A DNA stretch of 64,000 nucleotides. Origin: Mya arenaria (taxonomy: Eukaryota > Mollusca > Bivalvia > Myida > Myidae). Shown piece after piece: positions 1 to 11,787 of the stretch. A program made the position numbers and the translations under genes. The notes beneath the pieces are model-generated. The model did no database searches, had not been told where the DNA came from, and worked only from the letters and a program-made list of their open reading frames with translations. The stretch is from assembly GCF_026914265.1 (NCBI RefSeq), contig NC_069133.1, positions 46,907,417 through 46,971,416 of the forward strand, read 5' to 3'. The first letter of the stretch is position 1. Every line of letters begins with the position of its first letter.

Positions 1-3000
1 ACTTGAATAAAGGGATTTAAGATTTCGATCACCCCAGTTACAGATTAAAGTACAGGTGCGCGGTGTTGAATTTAAATTTTACCTGTTGCCGTAATCTTTG
101 GTTATTTTAAAATTCATGTGACACAACTGCGCAGTTATTTTGATGCTTTTATTTTTACAGCGTAATGGCTTCTTCCCAGAAATCGTGATTGCTTTGAAAG
201 GGCTCAAGGAAAATTGCTTACCAAAGTTTATTAACCAGAACATGAAGTTTAGCTGTTGAAAGCTTATATTTCATTTCTGATAAAATAAAACAATCACCAC
301 ATGTTATTATAATAATAGAACATTTATCAGTGATCTATGCTACATTATCTGTAATCTCAAATTGTTCAAAAAGATAAAAATCATTTGTGAATACAGTCAG
401 CAAGTGGTTAGCTAGGACATATATTTGCTTGTTTCCTGGAACATCTGTAGAAGTGCTAGGTTTATTTAGTATCAGAGAGTTGACTGCTAGCATAATCAGA
501 GCTAATATCCAGTCTGACACCTAAATATATGATGATAAGATAAACCAGTCTAAATTTCAAATATGTTTATTGCAAAAAAAACAGAAATTAGGGTTAGCGG
601 TTATCAGTAGGGTTTATTTTTTTTGTGTCAGTGAGTTTTTATGGCTCTTTTGAAAAATAAATAGCTTATTTTAAATGTTGAAGTATTTAAATTTGCTGAT
701 CATTTGAACAACAAAAAAATAATGTAATGTATATATCTGGAAAAGTGTTTTGAACAGAAAGTGACTCATGAAATATTTCAGTCATACCAGCTCGACAACA
801 AAATTATGATATTATTATAAATCTCTAGAGAAATGCGGTTTGTGTCTTTACTTTACTTTAAATGGTTACATTTTCCATAACAAAGCAATTATTTGGTCGT
901 TAATTAGCATTCAAAACGCTGAATATGTCATGTATATGTCTACACCGTTGTTGGAATTCAAAGTAGTGTCAAATTAAAGCTGACATATATTTCTGATGTC
1001 ATTTTCAATAGAATTTAGAGGAAAAATGGTCCACATGAATTTTGTTCGAAAATGTGTCTACTTAATGTCAGCCGGTTTACTGACACCATTAGGGGGATTT
1101 TCTGAAAGTTCATTTGGTAGAATTATTACATTGGAAGTACCCTTATATAAAGTACCCTTATATAAAAAGAATGCAGAGTGTTTATTCTCCCTGAGAGAAA
1201 AAAACATCTTTCACATTTTGTTTCAATAATGTAAAAATGGTTCAAAAGAATTCTTTACATTCTTGGTTTACATTGCTTTGTAAAACTAATTCACTGCTGT
1301 TGGGCTGGTGTTAAAACTTTGATAGTAAATAGTATGAAATTTGATTTTATCAATTTGAAAATTTTGTTTTATGGGGCTGTTTTGGATGATTTACTGAGAA
1401 AATTGGTGTACTTTGTAAAGCCTTTAAAATTTACACCAGATTTGCACTTGGTTTGAGATGAAGATCGGATACATGTAGGAAATGAAATATGCTGAATAAA
1501 GAGTTAGGGGGCCCTTACTCCAAAGTTGTGGGTGAGTTCCACAAAAACAGGAAATGAAATTTGCTGAATAAAGAGTCAGGGGGCCCTTACCCCAAAGTTG
1601 TGGGTTAGTTCCACAAAAACAGGAAATGAAATTTGCTGAATATAGAGTCAGGGGGCCCTTACTCCAAAGTTGTGGGTGAGTTCCACAAAAACAGGAAATG
1701 AAATTTGCTGAATTAAGAGTCAGGGGGCCCTTACCCCAAAGTTGTGGGTGAGTTCCACAAAAACAGGAAATGAAATTTGCTGAATAAAGAGTCAGGGGGC
1801 CCTTACCCAAAGTTGTGGGTGAGTTCCACAAAAACAGGAAATGAAATTTGCTGAATAAAGAGTCAGGGGGCCCTTACCCCAAAGTTGTGGGTGAGTTCCA
1901 CAAAAACAGGAAATGAAATTTGCTGAATAAAGAGTCAGGGGGCCCTTACCCTAAAGTTGTGGGTTAGTTCCACAAAAACAGGAAATGAAATTTGCTGAAT
2001 AAAGAGTCAGGCCTCTAACCCAACATTTGTGGTTGAGTCCCATAAAAATCCCTTTATTTGCCAATCAAGTCAAGAAGACCTATCCCAGGTGTAAGCTGGT
2101 ATTCATGCAGCATCGTAAAGAAATAAAGGCAGAGGAAGTCATTAATTTGTGTGTTTCATGAAATAATGAAATCTTAGATATGAATGGCTTGGAGGTCATG
2201 TTGCACATTCTCGGCTAAGGTTTCCATGTAACATCCAACCTTTGAACCTGTCAGGCCCAAATATTCCTTTTGTCTGCTCACACATGTACATAAGCATTTC
2301 CTTTCACTGAAATTACATAATTGTTTTATTGAGTTAAATATAAAGATTTCTGCCGAAGAAATAATAAAAACCTTGGTCCTGTATTATCTTTGCTGGATGG
2401 CAGAGACATGGTCACATGCAGTTGCTAAATAACTAGTATTGAATTAATGCAGACACTAGTTTCCTTAATGAAATAAATTGTTAATATCAATTAGTGTTGG
2501 TAATGTCTTTCATGTTACATAATGATATTATGCTTGTTAAAGTCATATTTAGGAATGCAGAATATGAATTTATGTCGTCAGGTACATTTATGAAGCATTA
2601 AAAACTGTTGACACAAGTTTAGATCAGTAAATAACTTTGCATTTAAAATGTGCCGAAGTCAGAGGTGACAACACATTGAGGACGGCACACAAGATAGCCT
2701 CGATGTTTGATTGCCAACCAGCATAATAGCATTTGCTGTGTTTAGAGATAATATTCTCGTATAAATTTTGGATCATTATAAAATGTTTGCACTGAATTAT
2801 GCTTTTGTGCATTAAAATCTTGATCTGCAGAAATCTTAAATTTGATAACTAGGGCTTCGCGAGAATACAATAAATATGATAATTTTACAGTTTGTTGCCG
2901 GATGTTTCTCAAAAGAAGATGAGTATTTAAAATAATCGCACTCTCAATTATGCTGACAGTTTAATAGACATAAAATAACGATAATATCCATTTTAAAGCT

Positions 3001-3620
3001 CAAGTTTTTTCATCGCATTTGGGTTACATAAATAATTTCTTTCTTTCTTAACACCTCAAAATAAATAATTTGCCTGTTAGAAATAGGGTAGCTTTTCAGA
3101 CATATTCATCGACATGTCTTAAACTGAGATGGTCTTAAAGAGATAATTATTTTCTCACATAAAACAAAATACAGCTTGAATAAGATTTAAACAGATATGA
3201 TTATTGCTAAAAGAGATAGATAAAAAAGGAGAAAAAAATAACACAAATTGAGAAACACTCCTAGCTATGGATGGAGATACAAAAGTGTTTTTGTTTGTAT
3301 TTCCGAAGCCTCAGGGAGGGACGTGAGTGAGATACACTACAATAAAAGGATGATGTTTATCTGTCTATCAGCCTCGGTTATTGCAAACAATTATCTCCTT
3401 TGTGATAAATATGGCAGACTGATGTAACACAAAATGCTGCAGCCACAGTTTATAAGGTGATTATTTGAAAATAGCAAATTACCTCCTCTTGAACTGTCCT
3501 GAGAAATACGGCAGTTGTCCCCCTTGATGATTTTCAGTTTTAATAAAAAGAAAGTTCTAAAACGCAGTCAACGAAGATGGAAAAAAGAGATTATACTTTT
3601 TTTCTTTGATGCATTTTCAG
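1..3620. other. Gene-free stretch upstream of the Ig-domain exons
   Basis: Apart from the 72-bp minisatellite, this is AT-rich sequence in which I see no coding exon. A 15-bp direct duplication (agtacccttatataa) lies near 1135-1165. The 5' exons of the Ig receptor that starts at 3621, including its signal peptide, should lie to the left but were not found. Part of this stretch is therefore probably an intron. Confidence 0.5.
1479..2010. repeat. 72-bp minisatellite, 7 full copies
   Basis: Seven near-identical 72-bp units plus a partial eighth. Each carries the core agggggcccttac followed by a ccacaaaaacaggaaatg segment. Because 72 is a multiple of three, the reverse strand stays open across the array and gives a false protein of 24-residue repeats. 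There is no start context, splice site or neighbouring coding exon, so it is non-coding repeat. Confidence 0.95.
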
Positions 3621-5076
3621 GCTCGGATGGTTCTGCTCCTGAATGGTCCTCGATATTGTTGCGTGATCGACAGGTATATGTCAACGACTCCACCAAACTC
3701 CTGTGCAGGTATAAGGGAGCCCCCAAACCCTTCATCGAGTGGTATGCAAATGGAGAACGTCTAGGACCGTCCAAAAGGTAATCATCCAATACTTGTCTAT
3801 CCGTCCTATGTAATTTCCCAACCATTTAAATAAGACATGTATGAGCAAGTCAGTTTTTGGGATCATAGTTTTCAACAAGCGACCACTGCCCTTCATGCTC
3901 TTCTTCACCTTCTTTAACCAATGCCAGAAGACAAAAAGGAATTTACAGCCTTCTTATTTCATTAGGCCAGTATGTCCTTGGTCTATTTTTATTTTACTTG
4001 TTGAAACTTATTCAGTTAGCAACGATTGTGAAACAAGTTGTAACAATATTATATTAATCACCCTTATTGTCATGATATTACGGGAGAATGTGGTCCTGAG
4101 TAGTGAGGGAAACAGGAGTACCCATAGGGAAACCCGCTTGCTTGGTGACCACAAACCAAACTTACATGTCTTTATTCGCTAATGTATCAAGTCTTGAGTT
4201 TGAAATTCAAGATTCAAAACAGCAAATCATGATTTTATTGTACAGATTTTACAAGAAGAGTGATAATGGTAAAACTGGCAATAGATGTTGCAAAGTAGAA
4301 TGTTTAACAGTTATTTACACATTTTTTGTCAACAATAATTACATTGAAGATAATTTATGACTTCAAAGTATGTGCTTGTCTGGAGTCTAAGCCTCAAATG
4401 TAAGACTTGAGTAAACATGCAGACTCTGGCCACAAGGGAATATAGACCCTGTCAAAGACATATTTTATTAATTAACAGGAAAATGATTCAAGTTTCAGCT
4501 TTCGTCTCGTCAACAAAAATTAAAAAAATTGAAAAATTGTGAAACATTTTTTTTTTCAATAATGAAAATACTGTTGTTGTTTTTTTTCAGGTTCAAAATA
4601 GCCAAATATTCCCTGAATCTTAAAGATATTAAACCCAAAGATGCGGGTAGTTATGCCTGCAGAGTTTGGAACGAGTTTGGGATCCTTTGGGGAAACTTTA
4701 CTCTCAAAGTTTTAAACAATACTGGTGAGTCGGGGTAATATTGTACATTTATAAATGACTGTTTTAACACCTCTTAGAATTTGTAAAACAACACCCTGGT
4801 ATCAAGATAAAATTGCAAAAAAAAAACACTGAAGGAAGAAAAACTCATAGTGACAATATTTAAATGAATTGTATTTAAAAACCAAATCCTTTTTGTTGCT
4901 AATTAATGAATTTCTAGCAAACTTGCATTTGTTGGTTAGATGATAGTTTTTTTATTATGACAAATGTAAATAAATAGAAATGATACCAATAATTCTTTTT
5001 ATGTTTTTTTCAGAAAGTCCAACGCCTCCTGACTATTACATTGAAGTCCCTGAAGATATCTTTGAAGATCTGAAAA
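3621..5076 (+). CDS. FGFR/FGFRL1-like receptor, partial: one I-set Ig domain and acidic linker
   Basis: Three exons join in frame: 3621-3777, 4591-4724 and 5014-5076 (phases 1, 2, 1, 1). They encode one I-set Ig domain. Visible are the first Cys in KLLCRYKG, the core Trp in FIEWYANG, and the closing DAGSYACRVWNEFG, followed by a strand ending GNFTLKV. The third exon encodes a Tyr/Asp/Glu-rich linker (PPDYYIEVPEDIFEDLK), placed like the acid box after the first Ig domain of FGF receptors. The pattern SKRFKIAKYSLNLKDI before the second Cys resembles the first Ig domain of FGFRL1. That family assignment is inference; the Ig fold itself is clear. Signal peptide, further Ig domains, transmembrane segment and any kinase are not seen in the window, so introns must be long or the copy is a fragment. 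Other Ig-superfamily receptors remain possible. Confidence 0.6.
4085..4195 (-). mobile_element. SINE fragment, central conserved domain only
   Basis: The reverse complement reads gtaagtttggtttgtggtca followed by ccaagcaagcgggtttccc. This matches the middle of the full SINE at 17050-17285 (gtgagtttggttggtggtaa...gtgggttttctc). The tRNA-like head and the tail are missing. It lies in the first visible intron of the Ig receptor. Confidence 0.6.
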
Positions 5077-5189
5077 GTAAGTTAATTCTAGGATTTGACA
5101 CTTTATTCTTTGTAGAACAAGAACCATGTTCAAGGCATGGGTAGTCTTCAAGCATACACTCTGTATAAGGTGTAAAAAAAAAAAAAAAA

Positions 5190-5480
5190 GTTTCCACTTA
5201 GCCGATCTGCCTTATTTTCTCCGCCTGACCCTTCACTTATTTCATTCGTTATTTCCTAAAATATGTGCATTTTTTGAGAGAACATGTTAAATTTTGACCA
5301 TTTTTTTTTTCAAGATTTTCTACAATAGTGATAAACCAATCTGATGTCAGTAAGGTATATATCACCGTTCTCGAAAAAAAGAACAATGAAAAATGAAAAA
5401 ATATGCCTACCTTCCTCATTTTTTTTGAGATGTTAGTTGAAACTAAGAACTTTTGTTTGGCTGTGTTTACTAAGTTTGTG
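5190..5480. repeat. Dispersed repeat, copy 1 (also near 33.1 and 63.8 kb)
   Basis: This block shares ctacaatagtgataaacc, atgcctacctt and agatgttagttgaaactaag with a similarly ordered block at 33025-33265. A third, poly-A-rich relative begins near 63745. I cannot assign it to a known family and no termini are defined. Confidence 0.5.
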
Positions 5481-5995
5481 ATCAAGCCTTTCCATTATGA
5501 ATTGCCGTTAAAATTCTTTTTTTTTCTTTTAAAGTGTATTAAAAGGTTAAAAAATGGAGTAAACTCCTTTAATGTCATTTTAATGTCTCTCATACCCTTA
5601 AATTTCTGATCGCCTAAATGAGTAATTGGCCAATGTTGACAAAATAACTTGCTGTGATATTCCCAGAGATGTCGTACGCTGTAGTCTTAAATTTGACTAA
5701 TTTGTGTAATAATTTTAACAAACATTTTGTTAAAACCGGAAAATAATCTTATTGGTCAATGTTATATATGCAATTAACTGCTTTACTCAAACCACGATTT
5801 TATACATAATATGTGTGCTCTTTTAATGTGTTTACGGCTTAAATATACAAATCCGTAGATATAAATTAAATGACGAACGACAACACTACAAGTATGTGCT
5901 CATTTAAGTGTATTGCGTCATGGTTTCATTAAAATCTGCTGTATTTGGAGCAGGCATCATTTTCTTCACAGTTTGAATGGTTTTCATTTATTTAA

Positions 5996-6492
5996 AGCTG
6001 CACTCTCACAGATCGAAGGTTTTGACAACTTTTTTTATTGTTGTCTTTGAACGAGCAATTTTTAGCGAAAATCCATGGAAACCAGTGTTATAAGACTGCT
6101 GACAAAAATTAGATCGCAGATTTTTATATTTAAGTTCAACAATTAATGTTTTATGCATTTTTCTTAAACCATAAAACATTGATTTTGTTATTCTTTACTT
6201 AATTTTTTGGGGAAGAAAGAATAGAATTTACATACACGTGTTCTTTTTTATTACCTAAATTTACGACTCAACAATATTTTTTCGGTTACACACCACTATT
6301 ATCTTTGGAGCGCAACCCCAGATTGCCAATATACACAACAATTTTCGAACGGAAATATGCAAATCTGCGATCTGATTTTTTTTCAGCAATCTCTTATCAT
6401 TGGTGTGCAGATATTTACGCAAATATTTGCTCTTTCGAAGACAAAAAATAAAAAAAACCTGTAAAAAACGGTAAATCTGTGAGAGTGCAGCT
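5996..6492. mobile_element. MITE family 1, copy A, long palindromic element with TTAA target sites
   Basis: The ends are perfect inverted repeats, agctgcactctcacagat and its complement, flanked on both sides by TTAA (5992-5995 and 6493-6496). The inner halves are also imperfect inverted repeats of each other (gatcgcagattttt / aaatctgcgatctg), so the 497-bp element is one long fold-back. No coding capacity is present. TTAA target duplication is typical of piggyBac and a few other superfamilies, but the termini do not begin with the usual piggyBac CCY, so the superfamily is left open. Confidence 0.88.
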
Positions 6493-7865
6493 TTAAAACA
6501 ACAAGACTGATTGAATGTTGTATTTTCCAGACTTGATATGACGCATTGCTCATATGATATAAGTGGAATCCCATGAGATAAAAATAGATTTAACTAACAC
6601 AAGGACACTCTAAATAAACATAAAACAATCAAAACACTACAGACAACTTGTGTATGAATACACTCAAACTTGAGATAACACAACGGATGTGTCCTCTTGT
6701 GCTTTCATATAAAATGTAAGCTAAAAATGACATCCGTTATTAATAAGTGAACAATATATCAAAATATATACATGTTTATGTATCATTTATTTACATACAA
6801 ATATTGCCTAGCTATGTATCTATAATATTACTATTCATTTTACAAACATTTATGTAACCGCTATACATTTATCATTTTCTCATTGATGGCATCATGTTAT
6901 GCCGTTAAATTATCAAAATTATTTTATTCGAATAAATCTGCACCATATTTTTTTCAGACGTAGCGATAATAAATGCAAACCTATCAAATATAATATAAGC
7001 CAACTCACACGCTGCTCCACAGATTGCCAGCCCTTCTCCACTTCTTCCTTTCCCCATGTTTATATTTTCAAAAAAAATAAATAAACAAACTTATTCACAA
7101 ATATTTATAATCGAAACTAGAATATACGCAGATATCCTGAAACCAAACTTATAAGCGTGAACTGTGTGATCTGTAGCGTAAATACTGCTCGCGCTTCGCC
7201 TGTTATTGAATCTGCACACTAATAAAGTGTTCATATAGAGATTATAAAATACTGATCATTGAAGTAGTCTAGTTTCGTTTTCGCAATGATTTGCACATGG
7301 TATAAATATTTGGCAAGCGTTCAATAACATATTAAGCGTCGGAGACATATTAATTTCGTTCCGGATGGTTCGAAGGCTACATAAAAGTCTGCTTTGGTTT
7401 CAATACATGCACCCTTCCATAAATAAAACTGATAAAATGTTTATCTAAATTGCAAGAATACGCATTGAAATATTGCGAAAATATTCATTTCTAAAATCAC
7501 TACGAGATTATTTCAACTCATAAGAAAAAGGGCACAGTAATTTTACCTCCCTTATGAGTTTTGCAAAGTGAAAATTAACAGTTTTTTAGCTACTTTAAAC
7601 ACTGGCAGTATTACTTGTAGGGTGATATATTGATGTCTGATTGTGCATTTCACGGTTTGAAATAGGTATTTGGCTCATTTTTTTGTGTCTGAAGTGCCAA
7701 ATCATATCATTTTGGTAGCGTATAAAGAGATAAACAACGCATATGAGAACATACTTATAATGATTTTAGACTATCGTAGTCTGGTGTATCAAACTGAGTA
7801 CTCAGTCACTTTATAGGCAATAAAGTGTACATTTGGTATTATTTTGTGACTTATTTCAATTATAT

Positions 7866-7962
7866 ATGTTATGAGTGTTAATGTGATACAACATATGTTA
7901 TGAGTGTTAATGTGATACAACATATGTTATTATGTTAATGTGATACAACATATGTTATGATG
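7866..7962. repeat. 30-bp minisatellite, about 3.5 copies
   Basis: The unit is roughly acatatgttatgagtgttaa plus tgtgatacaa. It repeats three times with short deletions and ends in a partial copy. Intergenic, with no function visible. Confidence 0.8.
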
Positions 7963-9149
7963 TTAACACACAATCATTATACATTTCAAGGTACCACATG
8001 AAAAATTTGCTTTCCATCTTAATCACTGCACCATTTGTCATAAAAACTGAGCCATAAGTGGAATATTTTAATCCTACACCAAATGTAAAAAAACTGTACC
8101 ATAATAGTATGTGAACTTGTTTGTGCCATGCAGCATATATGAAAAGATTATGCAACATTTGTCAAATTTAAAATCTAAACATTTGCTGAAACTTGGTATT
8201 TTCATCACAGAAGTACGGTTGAAGCCGATTAGGTAAAGCGTGCATCATATGTGAAATTCAATCCACCATTGAAGTGTAAAATATCGCTGTCTTCAATATC
8301 ATTGTCATCGTCGACGTCGTCGTTTTCTTCATCTTCAACAGTGGCATGATCACCACGACCACCATTATCCCCATGATTATCGGCATCAATATAAGTGTAT
8401 ATGTGGAGGAAATAATTGATCGTTCATATGAATGTATTAACAAAGTTTAACTTGTATTCGCATTCTTTTTATTCATGCAAACCATTATACATACGCAAAT
8501 GCAACAAGGATCTGAGACATTTTCGTGTCCAAATTCAATCAAGGACGATAGATAGATAGATAGGATGGATGTCTACCGTTAGAATACATGTTATGTAAGG
8601 GTGACAGTATTAGAAATGAGAACAGTAAATAGATAATACAAGGGGAAATAACAATATTATATAGCAAAATGTTGAAATGTCTATTTTATTCCTTCTAGTA
8701 ATTTCATAATAATATTTAAGAGTTAAGACAGTGTTCATTTTAAGTAAATAAATGAAAATTGGGAGATAATTTTGCAAGAATAGGTGCGAGAGTTATAGTT
8801 CTTGAGAAGTTAATATTTAATCATTTATTTACCAGCCATTAATGAACTTCCTGTTTTTAGGGTCCTAATAAGACTCATAACATCTTAAAGGATGTAAATG
8901 TACACGGAGAAAGGACGTTAAGTAGAATAAACTAATTTCATTTTTCATAATTATATTATAACATGGAATTTAAAACAGTGTACTCGGTTGAAAGAGCACT
9001 TCATAATTTTCGAGAGACTTGGGCCAGAATGTGTTTCTTCCACAATTTAATCCTATCACGATCACTAATAACCTCTCGTTAAAGTGTAAGTAACACATGT
9101 TGAGAAACCTCTAATATCATATAACTGAACACGTGTAATTGATTAACAA

Positions 9150-9310
9150 TAACACAATGGAAAATACAGGGACAAGCCCGGCGGTAGATAATAAAAAACA
9201 AACCCTGTTTAGGGGAATTAGGCATAAAGACAATGCACTCTTGACACAAACATATTAACATCACAAAATACAAAAAAAAAAATTATACACATACACAAAT
9301 ACAAACACCA
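9150..9310 (+). repeat. Dispersed repeat B, copy 1 (gacaagcccag family)
   Basis: Holds gggacaagcccggcggtag followed by aaacaaaccctgttta and a caaacaccacaaac tail. The same order occurs on the reverse strand at 57725-57880 and in shorter form at 24880-24960, 43150-43262 and 47868-47945. Five copies in 64 kb with similar left borders indicate an old SINE or a LINE tail. The family is not identified. Confidence 0.6.
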
Positions 9311-10002
9311 CAAACAAACCATAATCTCATCAAAATTGCCGTTGAATGATGCGATAACCACCGTAAAACGGCCAGTGAAAAAAGATATGTAAATCTCACC
9401 AGAGCAGGTATTGATTGGAATTACAACGTAATAACAAATCCGAACATGTCCTGCTCTGTGTCAAGGTAAAATGCTCCTGTTTGAAAATTCTTGTTTATCA
9501 ACAGTGGAAAAGGGTAACTAGTATTCAAGTTTGAAATTTTAATAGTAAAGAAAAACAGGCTTACACGGTCGCATAAATATACAAAAGTAACAAGTTTACA
9601 AGGAATACAATTCACTTGTTTATGGTAGAGTTCGCAGGTCACAATATGCAGGGAGAATACAGCCGCTTTGAACGACATCATGCAGATGGTCTCCACAGTC
9701 ATGGCTTCTTTTCAGGAACGACACAAGCAACGTTTTGGTGAAGTTTTTGATGTATGTACAGAAACCAAATTACAGAAGTATCTTAAGTTTAAATAGTTCC
9801 TTTTCCTTAAATTCAAACAATTTCCTTAACGGTTTTATTTCACTGGTAGAAAGTGTCATGCTAAGTGTATATTCTGCAATCAAAATATGGTCACTTAAAG
9901 TCTTAAAAATTAAAACGCCAGTTTAAAGAATTAGTTAGTTTTTTTGAAATAAAAGAAATCCAAATTTAACACAGAAGTTAAAAAAGGTTAACCATTTCTT
10001 AA

Positions 10003-10322
10003 AGCTACACTCTCACAGATGTACCATTTGTACAACATTTTTATTTTTTGTCTTCGAAAGAGAAAATTTTTGCGTAAATATCTGCAACCAAATGATGTAA
10101 GATTGCTGACAAAAATCAGATCGTAGATTTTCATATTTCCGTTCGAAAATTAATGTTTAACTAACGGTTTAAGAAAAATGCATAAAACATCAATTTTTCG
10201 AACTTAAATATAAAAATCTGCGATCTAGTTTTTGCCAGCAGTCTTATATAACTGGTTGTCATGGATTGTCGCAAAAAATGGCTCGTTCCAAGACAAAAAA
10301 AAAATTGTCACAACGTTCAGTT
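10003..10322. mobile_element. MITE family 1, copy B, one end truncated
   Basis: Preceded by TTAA at 9999-10002 and starting agctacactctcacagat, this copy follows copy A through the internal gatcgtag/ctgcgatct arms. It stops at the cacaacgttcag segment, about 15-20 bases before the expected terminal repeat. Its right end is therefore lost or replaced. Confidence 0.75.
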
Positions 10323-10431
10323 GTGTTTGGATACAAGAATATATTATGAAGCGAAGACGCATTACACAAATACTAGAAAACACTTGCATACATATACAAA
10401 ATCATTGTGTTTGGCTCAAAGAATACACACA

Positions 10432-11787
10432 CTAAGCACTTATCTGCGCTCCCCCACGTGACCGAGAGCAAATTGCACGGAAAGAGCACAATGTGGTAAT
10501 AAACCAGAATACGAAGAAAATCCAGTCGATTGTGACCATGGCAAACGCGAAGGTCAAGGTCGGCTTATGGCAGTCTTGAGAGCAGCCCGTCGTAACGTTG
10601 CCAATACAGGGCACGAAGTCATCGTTGTTTACCGTTCCGAACGTGGGGTACACCCACAATGATCCTGAAAAAAGAAGAAATATATTATTAGAAATCAAAG
10701 TATAAATACATTTAAGAGACACATATGGATATAGATTTTTGTGGGCTAAAATGAGTCCTGGCTAAATGCACTGAGTTCATCATAAATAAGCGGATATTTG
10801 TTTTGCAGGAAAGTCATTCTTTTGTAATTTCATTAACGAGGGCTAGGTAACCTCGGAGATAGTATTCTCTATACAAAAAGATATCAATAATATAACTCGA
10901 ATATGGAAGGTTGTGGTGTGTAAGCTTATTTATACTCGCACTAGGGCCTTGCCCATTCGGCGAGTGCTCCGTTGAGATTGTTAGTCATTTTAGATTGTTG
11001 GAGCATAGTGCACAGACAGAATGTAACCCTGGTTAGAGCTACCCTGGTTCTTTAACGTGCACCAGTGTATAGCACTGTCACACGGGATCCCCATTTAACG
11101 TCCCTCCCGGAAAACGATTAGTATTTTAGTGATGCGAGGGGGAATCCCCTGAACTGATAGTCAAGTGAGCTTCCACTAGACCAGGGATCCGCCACTAATA
11201 TGGAAGGTGCATGCGATAGCTAACAAATACTTGTTTTCAAAGTATACATTAGATTGCTACACTATACAATATGCTGAAACGGATTCGAACGAAAGCTACA
11301 AATTTTCACTGCAGTTAGTTGAAATGGATGTCTATTATGTGTTGTGTTTATGTGTTGTGGTTTCTTGTTTGTCCATCGAATTATATTTGTATGCAAATAA
11401 ACAAGGTTTGAACATCTCAGCTAACTTCTGTAGTTTAAAAATATCAAAAAAAATCTTAGAACTTTAGAAGAGCCTTTGCCCAATCACCCGGTATTACCAC
11501 AAGTAAAACAAGACACCTCAAAAATAAGCCCTGTTGTTCTATCACTCTCTTAATTGAATTCTTAGTCAGTGGGACTTTTAAAAACAACACCATACCACAG
11601 ATGAGCCAGGCAAGGTTGAAGATCAGCCCTATGACCCCACAGACGCTGCGCGCGGGACTTTGACTTTCATCACCGTCATCCCCTTGTTTACGCGCCGAGC
11701 CGCCAAAGAAGATTGGAGCCACGCCGCTCACGATCAGCCAGATGGGCACCAAGTCTTGTAGAGGACAGTCATGAAGATGGATGGCTC
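10432..11787 (-). CDS. TMEM272-like multi-pass membrane protein, copy 1 (two 3' exons)
   Basis: Two exons on the reverse strand, 11596-11787 and 10432-10664, join in phase 1 and end in TAG. The encoded segment has a DDC-like start (GAIHLHDCPLQDLVPIW), a hydrophobic helix LIVSGVAPIFF, a charged loop, a second helix SVCGVIGLIFNLAWLICG leading to SLWVYP, a Cys-bearing extracellular loop (CIGNVTTGCSQDC), and a last helix TFAFAMVTIDWIFFVFWF. This order (hydrophobic segments, D/N-C-P motif, W-V/I-Y-P after the second helix) fits the TMEM272-like family of small tetraspan proteins, whose function is poorly known. The first exon with the start codon and first membrane helix was not found upstream. 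Donor gtatgg and acceptor ttttttcag are good, and the intron holds a SINE. The reading frame is intact. Copy 2 lies upstream in the same orientation, so this is a tandem duplication. Confidence 0.7.
10925..11195 (-). mobile_element. tRNA-related SINE, reverse orientation
   Basis: On the reverse strand the element opens ggatccctggtctagtggaa, where tggtctagtgg at 11173-11183 is a good RNA polymerase III A box. It then runs through gggacgttaaatggggatcc to gtgcacgttaaagaacc (11046-11062), a body seen in SINEs of many marine invertebrates. The B box is weak. It sits in the intron of TMEM272-like copy 1. Family naming is left open. Confidence 0.65.

Larger units (their letters stand above)
5077..10431. 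other. Gene-free stretch with MITEs and small repeats
   Basis: I see no coding exon here. It contains dispersed repeat copy 1, MITE copies A and B, a 30-bp minisatellite at about 7866-7962, a short GATA run near 8549-8565 and a dispersed repeat at 9150-9310. An acceptor-like tract near 6945-6957 leads into a frame that closes at once, so it was not taken as an exon of the Ig receptor. Confidence 0.5.

Noticed and set aside
1424-1831. 135-codon reverse frame with repeated PQLWGKGPLTLYSANF-like segments
   Set aside because: It is the 72-bp minisatellite read in a frame that stays open because the unit is a multiple of three.
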